Shown here: in pieces, positions 7,874 to 17,000 of the stretch
How the letters are laid out: each line of letters starts with the position of its first letter
Numbering within the stretch: position 1 is the stretch's first letter
Assembly (NCBI GenBank): GCA_031553835.1
Contig: JAVBKX010000033.1
Coordinates: 1 to 62,337, forward strand
Origin: JAVBKX01 sp031553835
GTDB lineage: Bacteria; Bacteroidota; Bacteroidia; Bacteroidales; Azobacteroidaceae
Length of the DNA: 62,337 nucleotides
Direction of reading: 5' to 3'
The notes under the pieces: generated by a model
Database searches by the model: none
Seen by the model: the letters and a program-made list of their open reading frames with translations, nothing else
Told to the model about the DNA's origin: nothing
Made by a program: the position numbers and the translations under genes

Positions 7874-8575
7874 ATGAATTATGCAATTATAGCTGCAGGC
7901 GAAGGTTCCCGTTTGGTTGAGGAAGGAATTGCTGTGCCGAAACCCTTGGTAAGATTGAATGGTATTCCTCTGATTGATCGCCTGATTGCCGTTTTTTGTA
8001 AGAACAATGCAACCTCCATCAGCATTATTGTTAATAATGAAATGATGGAAGTGCAACAACATCTTCGACAAATGCAATTGAACATTCCACTGCATTTAGT
8101 TGTTAAATCTACTCCCGGTTCAATGCATAGTTTTTTTGAACTAAGCCCATATTTAAAAAATGATAAATTTTGTCTGACTACAGTGGATACTGTCTTTAAG
8201 GAAGATGAATTTTCATCTTATATACAGGATTTTATTGCTGATGATGCACACGATGGCATGATGGCGGTAACCGATTTTATAGATGATGAAAAGCCATTGT
8301 ACGTTTCGGTGGAAGATAATACCCGGTTGATTACAGCCTATAATGATTTACCGTCGGATCACGATCGTTATGTTTCGGGAGGAATTTATTGCTTGTCTCC
8401 CAAAGCCATCCCCGTGCTTCAATCGTGTATGGATCAGGGACTGTATCGCATGAGAAATTATCAGCGGCAGCTCATTGCCGAAGGAATGCGCTTAAAAGCC
8501 TGGCCATTCCGGAAGATTGTGGATGTCGATCATGCGGGAGATATTGAAAAGGCTGAGAAGTTTTTGAGGGACTAA
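7874..8575 (+). CDS. Sugar-phosphate/inositol-phosphate nucleotidyltransferase
   Basis: 233 residues of the NTP_transferase (GT-A fold) family: N-terminal AIIAAGEGSRL is the nucleotide-binding loop and PKPLVRLNGIPLIDR the following signature. TVDT replaces the usual metal-binding D-x-D-type strand end, and DVDHAGDIEKAE at the C terminus supplies the second metal site. The family makes NDP-sugars; relatives such as the archaeal IPCT domain make CDP-inositol from CTP and inositol-1-phosphate. Here it is the first gene of an operon that also has inositol-3-phosphate synthase and a CDP-alcohol transferase, so a CTP:inositol-phosphate cytidylyltransferase role is attractive. A sugar nucleotide for a glycosylated lipid remains possible. 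Confidence 0.7.
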   Translation: MNYAIIAAGEGSRLVEEGIAVPKPLVRLNGIPLIDRLIAVFCKNNATSISIIVNNEMMEVQQHLRQMQLNIPLHLVVKSTPGSMHSFFELSPYLKNDKFCLTTVDTVFKEDEFSSYIQDFIADDAHDGMMAVTDFIDDEKPLYVSVEDNTRLITAYNDLPSDHDRYVSGGIYCLSPKAIPVLQSCMDQGLYRMRNYQRQLIAEGMRLKAWPFRKIVDVDHAGDIEKAEKFLRD

Positions 8576-8584
8576 AAAAATAAT

Positions 8585-9481
8585 ATGAAGACGACTACAA
8601 TTGCCGGAATAAGAAGAGGAAGCCAATATTCCCCGAATCACATAGGAAATGATGCCGCCATTTTTAATTTAACGGCGGAACATCTTCGGCAGCAGGGGTA
8701 CGAAGTGAACGAATATTCTGAAACGGAGTTTATAGAATCCGATATTCCGGAAACTGCCATATTTAATATGGTGAGAGACACGGCTTCTATCAACAAGTTG
8801 CAATTGCTGGAAACGCAAGGACGAATCGTGGTTAATTCGGCATTTGGAATACAGAATTGCACCCGCGAACGGATGACGCGGATTTTATTGTCCAACAACA
8901 TCCCTCATCCTGAAAGTCTGATTGTGAATACCGACGAACCCTTGCCGTTGTCGTTCCGTTTTGTGAATACACATTGTTGGGTGAAACGGGGCGATTTTCA
9001 TGCCATTCACCGGGAGGATGTCTCCTATGCGCGCAATCCGGAAGAAACAGAAAGCATATTAAACGAATATGCCCTTCGAAATATTAAAACAGCAGTCATT
9101 AATGAACATTTGGAAGGCGATTTGGTGAAGTTTTACGGAGTTGCCGGAACTGATTTTTTTCATTGGTTTTATCCGGATGAACATAATCACAGCAAATTCG
9201 GATGGGAACGAATCAATGGAAAAGCGCAAGGTATTCCTTTTGATCTGAGTACATTTATAGAAATTTGCAACCGGGCGGCAGCCGCTCTGAATGTGGACGT
9301 CTATGGTGGCGATGGCGTGGTGATGAAAGACGGGACAGTGAAAATTATCGACTTCAACGATTGGCCCAGTTTTGCTCCCTGCCGTACCATGGCCGCCCCG
9401 CACATTGCCCGTTGTATTATCAATAAAATAGCAACAAGTATGTTAGAGCCTGAAATACGTTATCATGACAGAAACCAATAA
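8585..9481 (+). CDS. ATP-grasp family protein
   Basis: 298 residues. The N-terminal part (GIRRGSQYSPNHIGNDAAIF) resembles a pre-ATP-grasp domain. The central region has the phosphate-binding strand HCWVKRGDFHAIHREDV, and the C-terminal IIDFNDWPSF is the metal-binding end of an ATP-grasp site (E/D-x-N). ATP-grasp enzymes join a carboxylate to an amine or thiol through an acyl-phosphate; a few act as kinases. It sits 9 nt after the nucleotidyltransferase and overlaps the CDP-alcohol transferase by 17 nt, so it belongs to inositol-lipid synthesis, perhaps decorating the headgroup or acting as an inositol-phosphate kinase. The exact reaction is not readable. Confidence 0.7.
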   Translation: MKTTTIAGIRRGSQYSPNHIGNDAAIFNLTAEHLRQQGYEVNEYSETEFIESDIPETAIFNMVRDTASINKLQLLETQGRIVVNSAFGIQNCTRERMTRILLSNNIPHPESLIVNTDEPLPLSFRFVNTHCWVKRGDFHAIHREDVSYARNPEETESILNEYALRNIKTAVINEHLEGDLVKFYGVAGTDFFHWFYPDEHNHSKFGWERINGKAQGIPFDLSTFIEICNRAAAALNVDVYGGDGVVMKDGTVKIIDFNDWPSFAPCRTMAAPHIARCIINKIATSMLEPEIRYHDRNQ

Positions 9482-11129
9482 GCCGACATTAGAATCTACT
9501 TTGAAATCGACAGACACGGAAGAGTTTATTGATATTCATTTTTATCGTCCGATCGGTTATCGTTGGGCATTGTTTTTTAATAAATTGGGAGTAACCCCTA
9601 ATCAAATTACAATCGCCTCTATTTTTATTGGAGTCGCAGCAGGAATTTGCTTTTATTTTTCCTCTTTTTGGATCAATGCATTGGGCGTTTTTTTGCTGAT
9701 TTGGGCGAATTCTTACGATAGTGCAGACGGACAATTAGCCCGGATGACAGGCCAAAAATCTCAATTAGGCCGAATTCTGGATGGCGCTTGCGGCGATTTT
9801 TGGTTTGCTTCGATTTATATTGCCATTGTATTCCGCTTGTTTCCGGTATGGGGCTGGTGGATATTAGCCCTGGCTTTGGTGACCGGTTATTTTCATGGAC
9901 GGCAGGCCGCCATGGCAGATTATTATCGCAATGTACACCTGCTTTTTTTGAAAGGAAAATCAGGCAGCGAATTGGATAATTCAACCGATTTGTCAGAAAA
10001 ATATAAATCATTAAGCTGGAAAAAAGAACCGTTTGTAAAGTTCTTCGAAACATTTTACCTGAGCTATACGAGAGGACAAGAGGCCTGGTCGCCGGCGCTA
10101 CAACAAATGTTGCAAGTGATCCACAACTCATATAATGGCATTGCGCCGGAATGGTTCCGCAAAGAATTTCGCGCGGAGAGCCTTCCCCTGATGAAATACA
10201 CCAATATCCTATCATTCAACACCCGGGCGATCGTATTGTTTGCAAGCGTTTTGTCGGGATACCCCTGGATTTATTTTGTATTTGAAATGACGGTATTGAA
10301 TGCGTTACTGATTTATATGGTAATGCGACATGAATCTATTTGTAAAAAATTCACTGAAAATTTATTAAAGAATGTACAAGAATGTACTCCGCCGGCCGGT
10401 GTGAAAAGAAATACTTTAGACGTCAAAGGCATTATTTTTGATTATGGAGGCACCTTGGACTCCAATGGAAAACATTGGGCCGAAGTGTTGTGGGATGCCT
10501 GTGTCGCGCATCAGGTGCCTGTTGATAAAACAGCATTCAGAAATGCTTATGTTTATGCCGAACGTTATTTGGCTTTGCATCCGGTCATTTTACCGGAACA
10601 CACTTTTCTTGATTTATTGAAAGAAAAAACCCGCATACAGATGGAATGGTTAGTTGATAATAAATTTTTATCAAATAATGATAAAACTTATGAATACTCC
10701 CTTGCTATTTCAAATCAATGTTATACCTTTGTCATCGATACATTGAATACAGCGAAGCCGATACTGCGGGAATTATATGAGAGATATCCTATGGTATTGG
10801 TTTCTAATTTTTATGGGAATGTAGAAACTGTATTGTCCGATTTCGGGCTTACTTCTTATTTCGGGAAAATAATTGAATCGGCAGTAGTTGGCGTGAGAAA
10901 GCCGGATCCTGCCATTTTCCGTTTAGGAGTAGAAGCATTATCATTGACCCCTGATGAAGTTGTCGTCATTGGGGATTCCTATAAAAAAGACATCCTGCCG
11001 GCCTCTTCAATCGGTTGCAGAACAATCTGGATCAAAGGAAAAGGCTGGGATGACGACGACGACAACAAAACGAAAGGTGCTGATGTTATCATTGCGGATA
11101 TTTCGGAGTTAAAGACAATATTATCATAA
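9465..11129 (+). CDS. CDP-alcohol phosphatidyltransferase fused to HAD phosphatase
   Basis: 554 residues, two enzymes in one chain. Residues 30-300 form a multi-span CDP-alcohol phosphatidyltransferase: D85-x2-D88-G89-x2-A92-R93-x8-G102-x3-D106 follows the family signature, but the last Asp is D111 (x4 instead of the usual x3). Residues 320-554 are a HAD hydrolase with nucleophile D326 in FDYGGTLD, the S/T motif LVSNF, the Lys motif VRKPDPAIF and the acidic motif IGDSYKKD. Position 2 after the nucleophile is Gly, not the acid/base Asp of classical phosphatases. With inositol-3-phosphate synthase next door, the transferase probably makes phosphatidylinositol-phosphate and the HAD domain removes the phosphate. 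It begins inside the ATP-grasp gene. Confidence 0.8.
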   Translation: MTETNKPTLESTLKSTDTEEFIDIHFYRPIGYRWALFFNKLGVTPNQITIASIFIGVAAGICFYFSSFWINALGVFLLIWANSYDSADGQLARMTGQKSQLGRILDGACGDFWFASIYIAIVFRLFPVWGWWILALALVTGYFHGRQAAMADYYRNVHLLFLKGKSGSELDNSTDLSEKYKSLSWKKEPFVKFFETFYLSYTRGQEAWSPALQQMLQVIHNSYNGIAPEWFRKEFRAESLPLMKYTNILSFNTRAIVLFASVLSGYPWIYFVFEMTVLNALLIYMVMRHESICKKFTENLLKNVQECTPPAGVKRNTLDVKGIIFDYGGTLDSNGKHWAEVLWDACVAHQVPVDKTAFRNAYVYAERYLALHPVILPEHTFLDLLKEKTRIQMEWLVDNKFLSNNDKTYEYSLAISNQCYTFVIDTLNTAKPILRELYERYPMVLVSNFYGNVETVLSDFGLTSYFGKIIESAVVGVRKPDPAIFRLGVEALSLTPDEVVVIGDSYKKDILPASSIGCRTIWIKGKGWDDDDDNKTKGADVIIADISELKTILS

Positions 11130-11133
11130 CAGA

Positions 11134-11168
11134 AAACGAGCAACGTCAAACGTGCTGCGTGTAACGTA
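11134..11168. repeat. Five heptamers of the nAACGTn type
   Basis: Five consecutive 7-mers (AAACGAG, CAACGTC, AAACGTG, CTGCGTG, TAACGTA) fill the gap between the fused lipid gene and the inositol synthase. The arms complement each other only weakly. Grouped with the other short-unit arrays. Confidence 0.45.
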
Positions 11169-11186
11169 TAATTTAAAAAAAGCATT

Positions 11187-12485
11187 ATGGAAAAGAATCA
11201 GCTGAAAGATGCCAATGGAAAGCTTGGTGTTCTTGTTATTGGGGTAGGCGGAGCTGTTGCGTCCACCTTTGTTGCCGGAACCTTGATCGTTCGTAAAGGA
11301 TTAGGTGTTCCTGTAGGTTCTATAACACAATTGGCAACAATCCGTTTAGGAAAAAGAGAAGAAAATCGCTTTCCCAAAATTAAAGATGTAGTTCCATTGG
11401 CTAACCTTAATGATATTGTTTTCGGAGGATGGGATATTTTTGAAGATGATGTATATGCAGCAGCATGTCATGCCGAGGTATTGACGAAAGAAGATTTGGA
11501 AAAAGTAAAAGGCGAATTGCAGGCCATCAAACCAATGAAAGCGGTGTTTGACCAGGAATATGTGAAACGTTTGCATGGCACCTGGGTAAAATCGGCTCCC
11601 ACCAAATGGGATCTGATGGAACAAGTTCGTGAAGATATCCGTAATTTCAAAAAAACGAATAATTGCGACCGCGTTGTTTGTATCTGGTGTGGTAGCACAG
11701 AAGTGTTCACACCGCTGGGCGATATTCATAAAACCCTGCCTGCTTTGGAAAAAGCGATGAAAGAAAACCATGCCGAAATAGCACCTTCCATGTTGTATGC
11801 ATACGCTTGTATTGCCGAAGGTGTCGCTTATATTAACGGCGCTCCCAACCTGACGGTAGATATGCCGGCGATGTGGGATTTTTCGGCGCAAAAACAAGTG
11901 CCTATCCTGGGAAAAGATTTCAAAACAGGTCAAACCATGCTGAAAACAGTACTTTCGCCTATGATCAAAACTCGTATGTTGGGATTGAGCGGATGGTTTT
12001 CCACTAATATTTTGGGAAATCGCGACGGAGAAGTATTGGACGATCCCGGATCATTCAAAACAAAAGAAGAATCCAAATTGTCGGTTATTCATAACATCCT
12101 TCAACCCGAATTATATCCCGAACTGTATGGCGACGTTTATCATAAAGTGCGGATCAATTATTACCCTCCACGCAAAGACAATAAAGAAGGTTGGGACAAT
12201 ATCGATATATTCGGATGGTTGGGTTATCCCATGCAATTGAAAGTCGATTTCCTGTGCCGCGATTCGATTTTGGCAGCGCCATTGTGCCTTGACCTGGTAT
12301 TGTTTACCGACTTGGCTCAACGTGCAGGCATGAGCGGTATCCAAACCTGGTTGTCGTTCTACTTCAAGAGCCCGATGCACGACAATGAACATATTGCCGA
12401 GCACGATTTGTTTATCCAATATGTTAAACTGAAAAATACATTGCGTTCCATTATCGGCGAAGAAACGCTTGATTTTATGGATTAA
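11187..12485 (+). CDS. Inositol-3-phosphate synthase
   Basis: 432 residues, normal for the family. The N-terminal VLVIGVGGAVASTFVAG is the NAD-binding loop; GKDFKTGQT carries the catalytic Lys, and LSGWFSTNILGNRDG is the second family signature. It converts glucose-6-phosphate to 1D-myo-inositol 3-phosphate using NAD as a recycled cofactor, in the cytoplasm. It supplies headgroup for the CDP-alcohol transferase encoded upstream. Inositol-lipid clusters of this general make-up have been characterised in gut Bacteroides. Gene order here (nucleotidyltransferase, ATP-grasp, transferase-HAD, synthase, acyltransferase) points to one dedicated pathway. Confidence 0.92.
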   Translation: MEKNQLKDANGKLGVLVIGVGGAVASTFVAGTLIVRKGLGVPVGSITQLATIRLGKREENRFPKIKDVVPLANLNDIVFGGWDIFEDDVYAAACHAEVLTKEDLEKVKGELQAIKPMKAVFDQEYVKRLHGTWVKSAPTKWDLMEQVREDIRNFKKTNNCDRVVCIWCGSTEVFTPLGDIHKTLPALEKAMKENHAEIAPSMLYAYACIAEGVAYINGAPNLTVDMPAMWDFSAQKQVPILGKDFKTGQTMLKTVLSPMIKTRMLGLSGWFSTNILGNRDGEVLDDPGSFKTKEESKLSVIHNILQPELYPELYGDVYHKVRINYYPPRKDNKEGWDNIDIFGWLGYPMQLKVDFLCRDSILAAPLCLDLVLFTDLAQRAGMSGIQTWLSFYFKSPMHDNEHIAEHDLFIQYVKLKNTLRSIIGEETLDFMD

Positions 12486-12499
12486 CTCCGGAGCTGTAT

Positions 12500-12593
12500 G
12501 AAGTTAAAGGAAGTTAGAGGAAGGGAGAAGGCTAATCAGGTTTTTTTACTTCCTCTACTTCTTTTATCCCCTTTAACTCCCTTTACTCCCTTT
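12500..12593. repeat. Short-unit inverted array (about 10-nt units)
   Basis: Left arm 12500-12531 repeats GAAGTTAAAG/GAAGTTAGAG; right arm 12549-12593 is CTTCCTCTA-type pyrimidine repeats. TAGAGGAAG at 12515-12523 pairs exactly with 12549-12557. The array ends one base before the acyltransferase start, so it forms that gene's leader. Confidence 0.5.
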
Positions 12594-12594
12594 T

Positions 12595-13404
12595 ATGAAA
12601 GATCAACTCATCAGCCTGCAAGATATAAAAAACATCCATCCTTTATTAGACCGGGATTGGCTGGCTCGTATCGTGATGAAAATAGGAGGCTTGCACCACG
12701 TCAACCGGGTGTATGGCAGCGCCAGAAATGCTGTTGGAACAGACATTGAAGATTGGATGCTTAACGAAGTCGGCGTATTGCGAAAGGTACACAATATCGA
12801 AGTATTACATTCATTGGACGGAAAGCCTTTTATTACGGTTTCCAATCATCCTTACGGGCACATAGACGGCATTATGCTGGTAGGCGAAGTCGCCAAAATT
12901 CGTCCCGATTTCAAAGTCATGGTCAATTGGATGCTCGGAATGATCGATGTGATGCAGGATCATTTTATTGGCGTCAATCCGTTTAGTTCGGGCTCATTGT
13001 CCGCCCGGTCGAGTATGGCCGGAGTGAAAGAATGCATTCGGCATGTGAAAGACGGCCATCCCTTAGGTTTTTTTCCGGCCGGAGCCATTTCCAAAAATAA
13101 AATTACCCGCATCGAAGACCGGGATTGGCAGCCCAACGTATTGCGATTGATACAAAAGGCCAATGTGCCGGTGGTGCCGGTGTTTATTTCAGGCCATAAT
13201 TCCGCGTTGTTTAATTTTCTTGACTTGATTGACTGGCGGCTGCGTACCGTTCGTTTGTGCCACGAATTGAATAACAAAAAAGGCAAAACCATGCACATGG
13301 TATTCGGTGCACCTATTTCTATTGAAGAACAATCACGCTATTCCGATATTCCTTCCTTTGGAGCATTTCTGAAACGGAAAACCTACGAATTAAATCGATT
13401 TTGA
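12595..13404 (+). CDS. PlsC-like lysophospholipid acyltransferase
   Basis: 269 residues. SNHPYGHIDG is the NHx4D catalytic motif (with His-Pro replacing the usual spacing residues), FFPAGAIS the FPxG acceptor/CoA motif, and VPVVPVFISGHNS the fourth motif. The family transfers fatty acyl groups from acyl-ACP or CoA to lysolipids or amino-lipids at the inner membrane face. As the last gene of the inositol-lipid operon it may build the diacyl or N-acyl part of the inositol lipid. The start at 12595 is chosen because an in-frame-looking upstream segment consists only of the repeat array. Confidence 0.8.
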   Translation: MKDQLISLQDIKNIHPLLDRDWLARIVMKIGGLHHVNRVYGSARNAVGTDIEDWMLNEVGVLRKVHNIEVLHSLDGKPFITVSNHPYGHIDGIMLVGEVAKIRPDFKVMVNWMLGMIDVMQDHFIGVNPFSSGSLSARSSMAGVKECIRHVKDGHPLGFFPAGAISKNKITRIEDRDWQPNVLRLIQKANVPVVPVFISGHNSALFNFLDLIDWRLRTVRLCHELNNKKGKTMHMVFGAPISIEEQSRYSDIPSFGAFLKRKTYELNRF

Positions 13405-13415
13405 TACATAAAAAA

Positions 13416-13443
13416 AGTGGGATTGTTTCTCAACATTCCCACT
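13416..13443 (+). terminator. Probable terminator of the inositol-lipid operon
   Basis: AGTGGGA (13416-13422) pairs with TCCCACT (13437-13443), with an additional TTG/CAA pairing inside. No T-run follows, so efficiency is uncertain. The rest of the 13444-14001 gap is A/T-rich with no gene; a small inverted repeat GGCAA...TTGCC lies at 13907-13927. Confidence 0.5.
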
Positions 13444-14001
13444 GGCATAGAAGAGTTGTATGGCTTACTATATTCTTCTTATTATGACAAAGCAATTTTC
13501 TTTTGCCTGTTAAATCGTTGCAAAGATAATCCCGTTGCATTCGTCTTACAATCCTATATATTGGTGATTTTACCCTGTTTTTATCCCTATAAATTGGTAT
13601 GGGGAAGGGGAATGCTACTATTAAGGTGATAGTGTGCTGTTTTGTCATGTGTCGATATGTGTTGTTGTTTTGGGGAAATTGGGGATTTTTTCCTCGGATT
13701 AATTATTTTTAAATGTACGTTCGGTTTGTGTGTATTAAAAAAATATTGGTTTGAAACTAATTTTTTAAAATAGTGTAATTTTACTGTCATGTTGTTTATA
13801 ATATGCTAAAATGCATTAAATTCAGCAAATAAGCCCATTGAAAAAATATTAATAAGATATTGAAAAAGTGTTGAAATTATTTCTGGCCCGATTCTTGTAT
13901 GTAGTAAGGCAACATATGCTGCATTGCCTTTGTGCACACATTTTTAAGTGAAACATTTAAAGAATAGAGAACGAATTTTTCACACATCACACAATAACTA
14001 T

Positions 14002-17000
14002 ATGAAAGATAACGCTGGAATTTTAAAATTTTTCAAGAAAAAATTTATTTGTCTTAATTTTGCATTTATTGCATTAATGCCGTTTTCATTGGCTGCTCAG
14101 ACCTTTTCCAATCCTGCAGGAAGCTCTCCTTTCCAACAGGAAAATCCGGGCGTGTCAGTAGGCGCTACTCAGGCAGGAGTTGATCAGTCGGGATTAATTT
14201 ATTCTCCCTTTTCTCCCTTTTCGCCAACTCAGTTACAGAATGGAAATGAACCGGTGCTTTATGGCCCGGGAGGAAATCCTATTGGCGGTTTGCCAATAGA
14301 AAACGGGAGTATTATTTTGTTGGGAATGGTATTAGGATATGCCCTTTTCCGGATGATTCGCACTCGGATGAGGTACAAAAAAACACAAATACTGCCAATT
14401 GTGCTGCTGTGTTGTTCTTTTTTGTCGTTACAGGCGCAGGAAAAAAGCGATGAGGCTAAGTTAGATAGTCTCAAGCAGTATTATATGCAAAAAGAAGGTT
14501 TATCTGAGTACTTGGCAAATATAAGGGCAAAAAGTGTTCTTTCTGCAGAAAATAGCAAAAGAAAAACTTCTGTGTCAACCTTGCGAGGTGATGGAACAGG
14601 TAATGGATCTATTAAAGTTGGAAAGGAATACGATACCTATACTCCGGAGCAATTAGTTCGGAATATTTTTATTAACGGCGGTGGTAGTTCTTGTGGGACA
14701 GAAGGTAATGTTTCTAATGTTAAATATACAGGACAAAATTGGGATCAGGCTACTCAACAATGGCTAAGTGTACAACGTCCCTTAGCTTATTTTAGTAACG
14801 GCGATTCATTGGGAATGTCAACTGGATTATTACTTGGAACAGGTATTGTGAATGCAGCAGACTCTATGGACGAGGAACTAAATGCCGAAGGACCAAATCG
14901 TAGTCCTGGAGGTATGGGAGGCGGTGCAAGCGTTCCATTAGATCCGGATTTGAAATATATTTTTAGTAATATTACTACAGTTTCTCAACTTGAATTTGAT
15001 TTTGTTCCTTTGACTTCTGAAATCAGTTTTGATTACATTTTTGCTTCAGATGAATATCCTGAATTTGCAAATTCGGATTATAATGATATTTTTGGTTTTT
15101 TTATTTCAGGACCTGGTATTTCAGGCCCCTATGCAAATGGAGCAAGAAATATAGCCTTGTTGCCAGATGGAGAAACTCCCATTACAATTAACAATATAAA
15201 TGATGGAAAATATATGACTAACCGACCTAATCAACAGGTGCTAGTTGCTGCTAAAAACCCTGAATACTATGTTCCTAATTATAACGCTGTTAGTGGGGAT
15301 CTTGCATTTGCAACCGCTGGACAATATATGGAATACGATGGTAGGACTGTTATGTTGCAAGCTAAAGCTACAGTTATTCCTGGTCAAACTTATCACTTGA
15401 AGTTGTCTATTGCCAATGTGCAGGATACAGGTTTAGGTTCCGGAGTATTTCTACGCGCCGGCAGTTTTGATTTAGGATTGGGGATTACCAATTATGGTAA
15501 CAACATTAAAGATATGGATCGGGTATTTGAAGGTTGTACCAATAATAAATTTTCTATTGGTGTAAATCCATCGGCCAATTCGATACCGGTAACATTGACC
15601 TATTCGGGCGATGGTGTAAATTATATCAAAAGTCAGGATGGCAGCGGTCTGCCTGCCAGTGTTAATATTCCGGCTAATACTTCATCTTATGATGTTTCCT
15701 ATAAAGTCCTCGATCCGTTGCCATCCAATGGCTTAGAGGTTACTGTTACTGCAACAGTGGGAGAATGTGCCGATCCGATGGCTACTACTATTCATCTTTA
15801 TAAAAAATTGCAGGCCAATCCGGTAGTCGTGGGCGTATGTCCTTCGGGCAATACCGGGGCGATCACTTATAATATTACCGGAGGTTCTCCTTATGCGGAG
15901 TTGAGTATCGATAATGGTACAACCTGGACATTGGTATCGAATCATTCCGGTTACAGAAATGCACTTCCTGCCGGAACCTATTCTCTTAAAGTGAGGGAAC
16001 CGGACAATAGCAGTTGTCAGTCTGTGTTGTCTTATTCTCCGGTTATCGGTACATTGCCAACTTTGATGTATTGGAGCAAAACTGCTTCCGACAATAACTG
16101 GAACAATCCGTCTAACTGGACGAATGCTTCCAATGTAGTATTAAATGCAGTGCCACAGAGTTGTGTGACTGTACATATCCCGGGAAATTCAAATAATTAT
16201 CCGTCATTAGATACCGATAACACTCCTCGTAATATATTAGGTAATCCGACTTGCGGAGATATTTATTTCCACTTTGGAGGAGAAGTGGCCAAGCCCCAGG
16301 AATTGACTTATACTAAGGCATTTATTCAATATAATTTTGGTTATTACAACGGAGGCTGGAGTTGGCTGACAGATTTCGATTCTTTTTCTGCAGCGCCTAT
16401 GGAGCGCAACAGATGGTATGCGTTGTCTGCGCCGTTGAAGAAAATAGCTACCGGCGACTTTGCCATGGGAGGTTATCCTCATACCTGGCAACGGGAATTC
16501 AAATCCTCTCGCAATGCTGATCTGGGAGCTTTGACAGGGGGTTGGTACGATCCTCAAAATCCGATGGGATTGCTATTGGAAGCCAATCAGCAATATGCAA
16601 TCAGTTTGTATGTGCCGTCTCGTAATGTCGGCGTATTGGGCGAAGACAATCAAATGCATTTGGAAAATTTGAAAGGAATCTTTGAGATCCCTTATTTCGA
16701 GAATGCAACGATTAGCGCTCAGCACCGTCTTCACCAGTGGCAAGGCGGATCTAAAACCAGTCGTTTCTTCTACTATTCATCCAATAATCCTTCGCTACCG
16801 ATAGCGTCAGACATATACAGTGACGTTTTCAGAGGAAACAACAATGAAGCCTATCGTTTTATATTCGATGGAAATTTGACGCCACAAAAAAGTTTTACTA
16901 TCAATGTGCCGGTGGTTGATAAAGACGGAGATTTTCAAATAGACGAAGTCATGATCGGTAATCCGTATTTATCCAGTTTAGATTTTACAAAATTATATTC

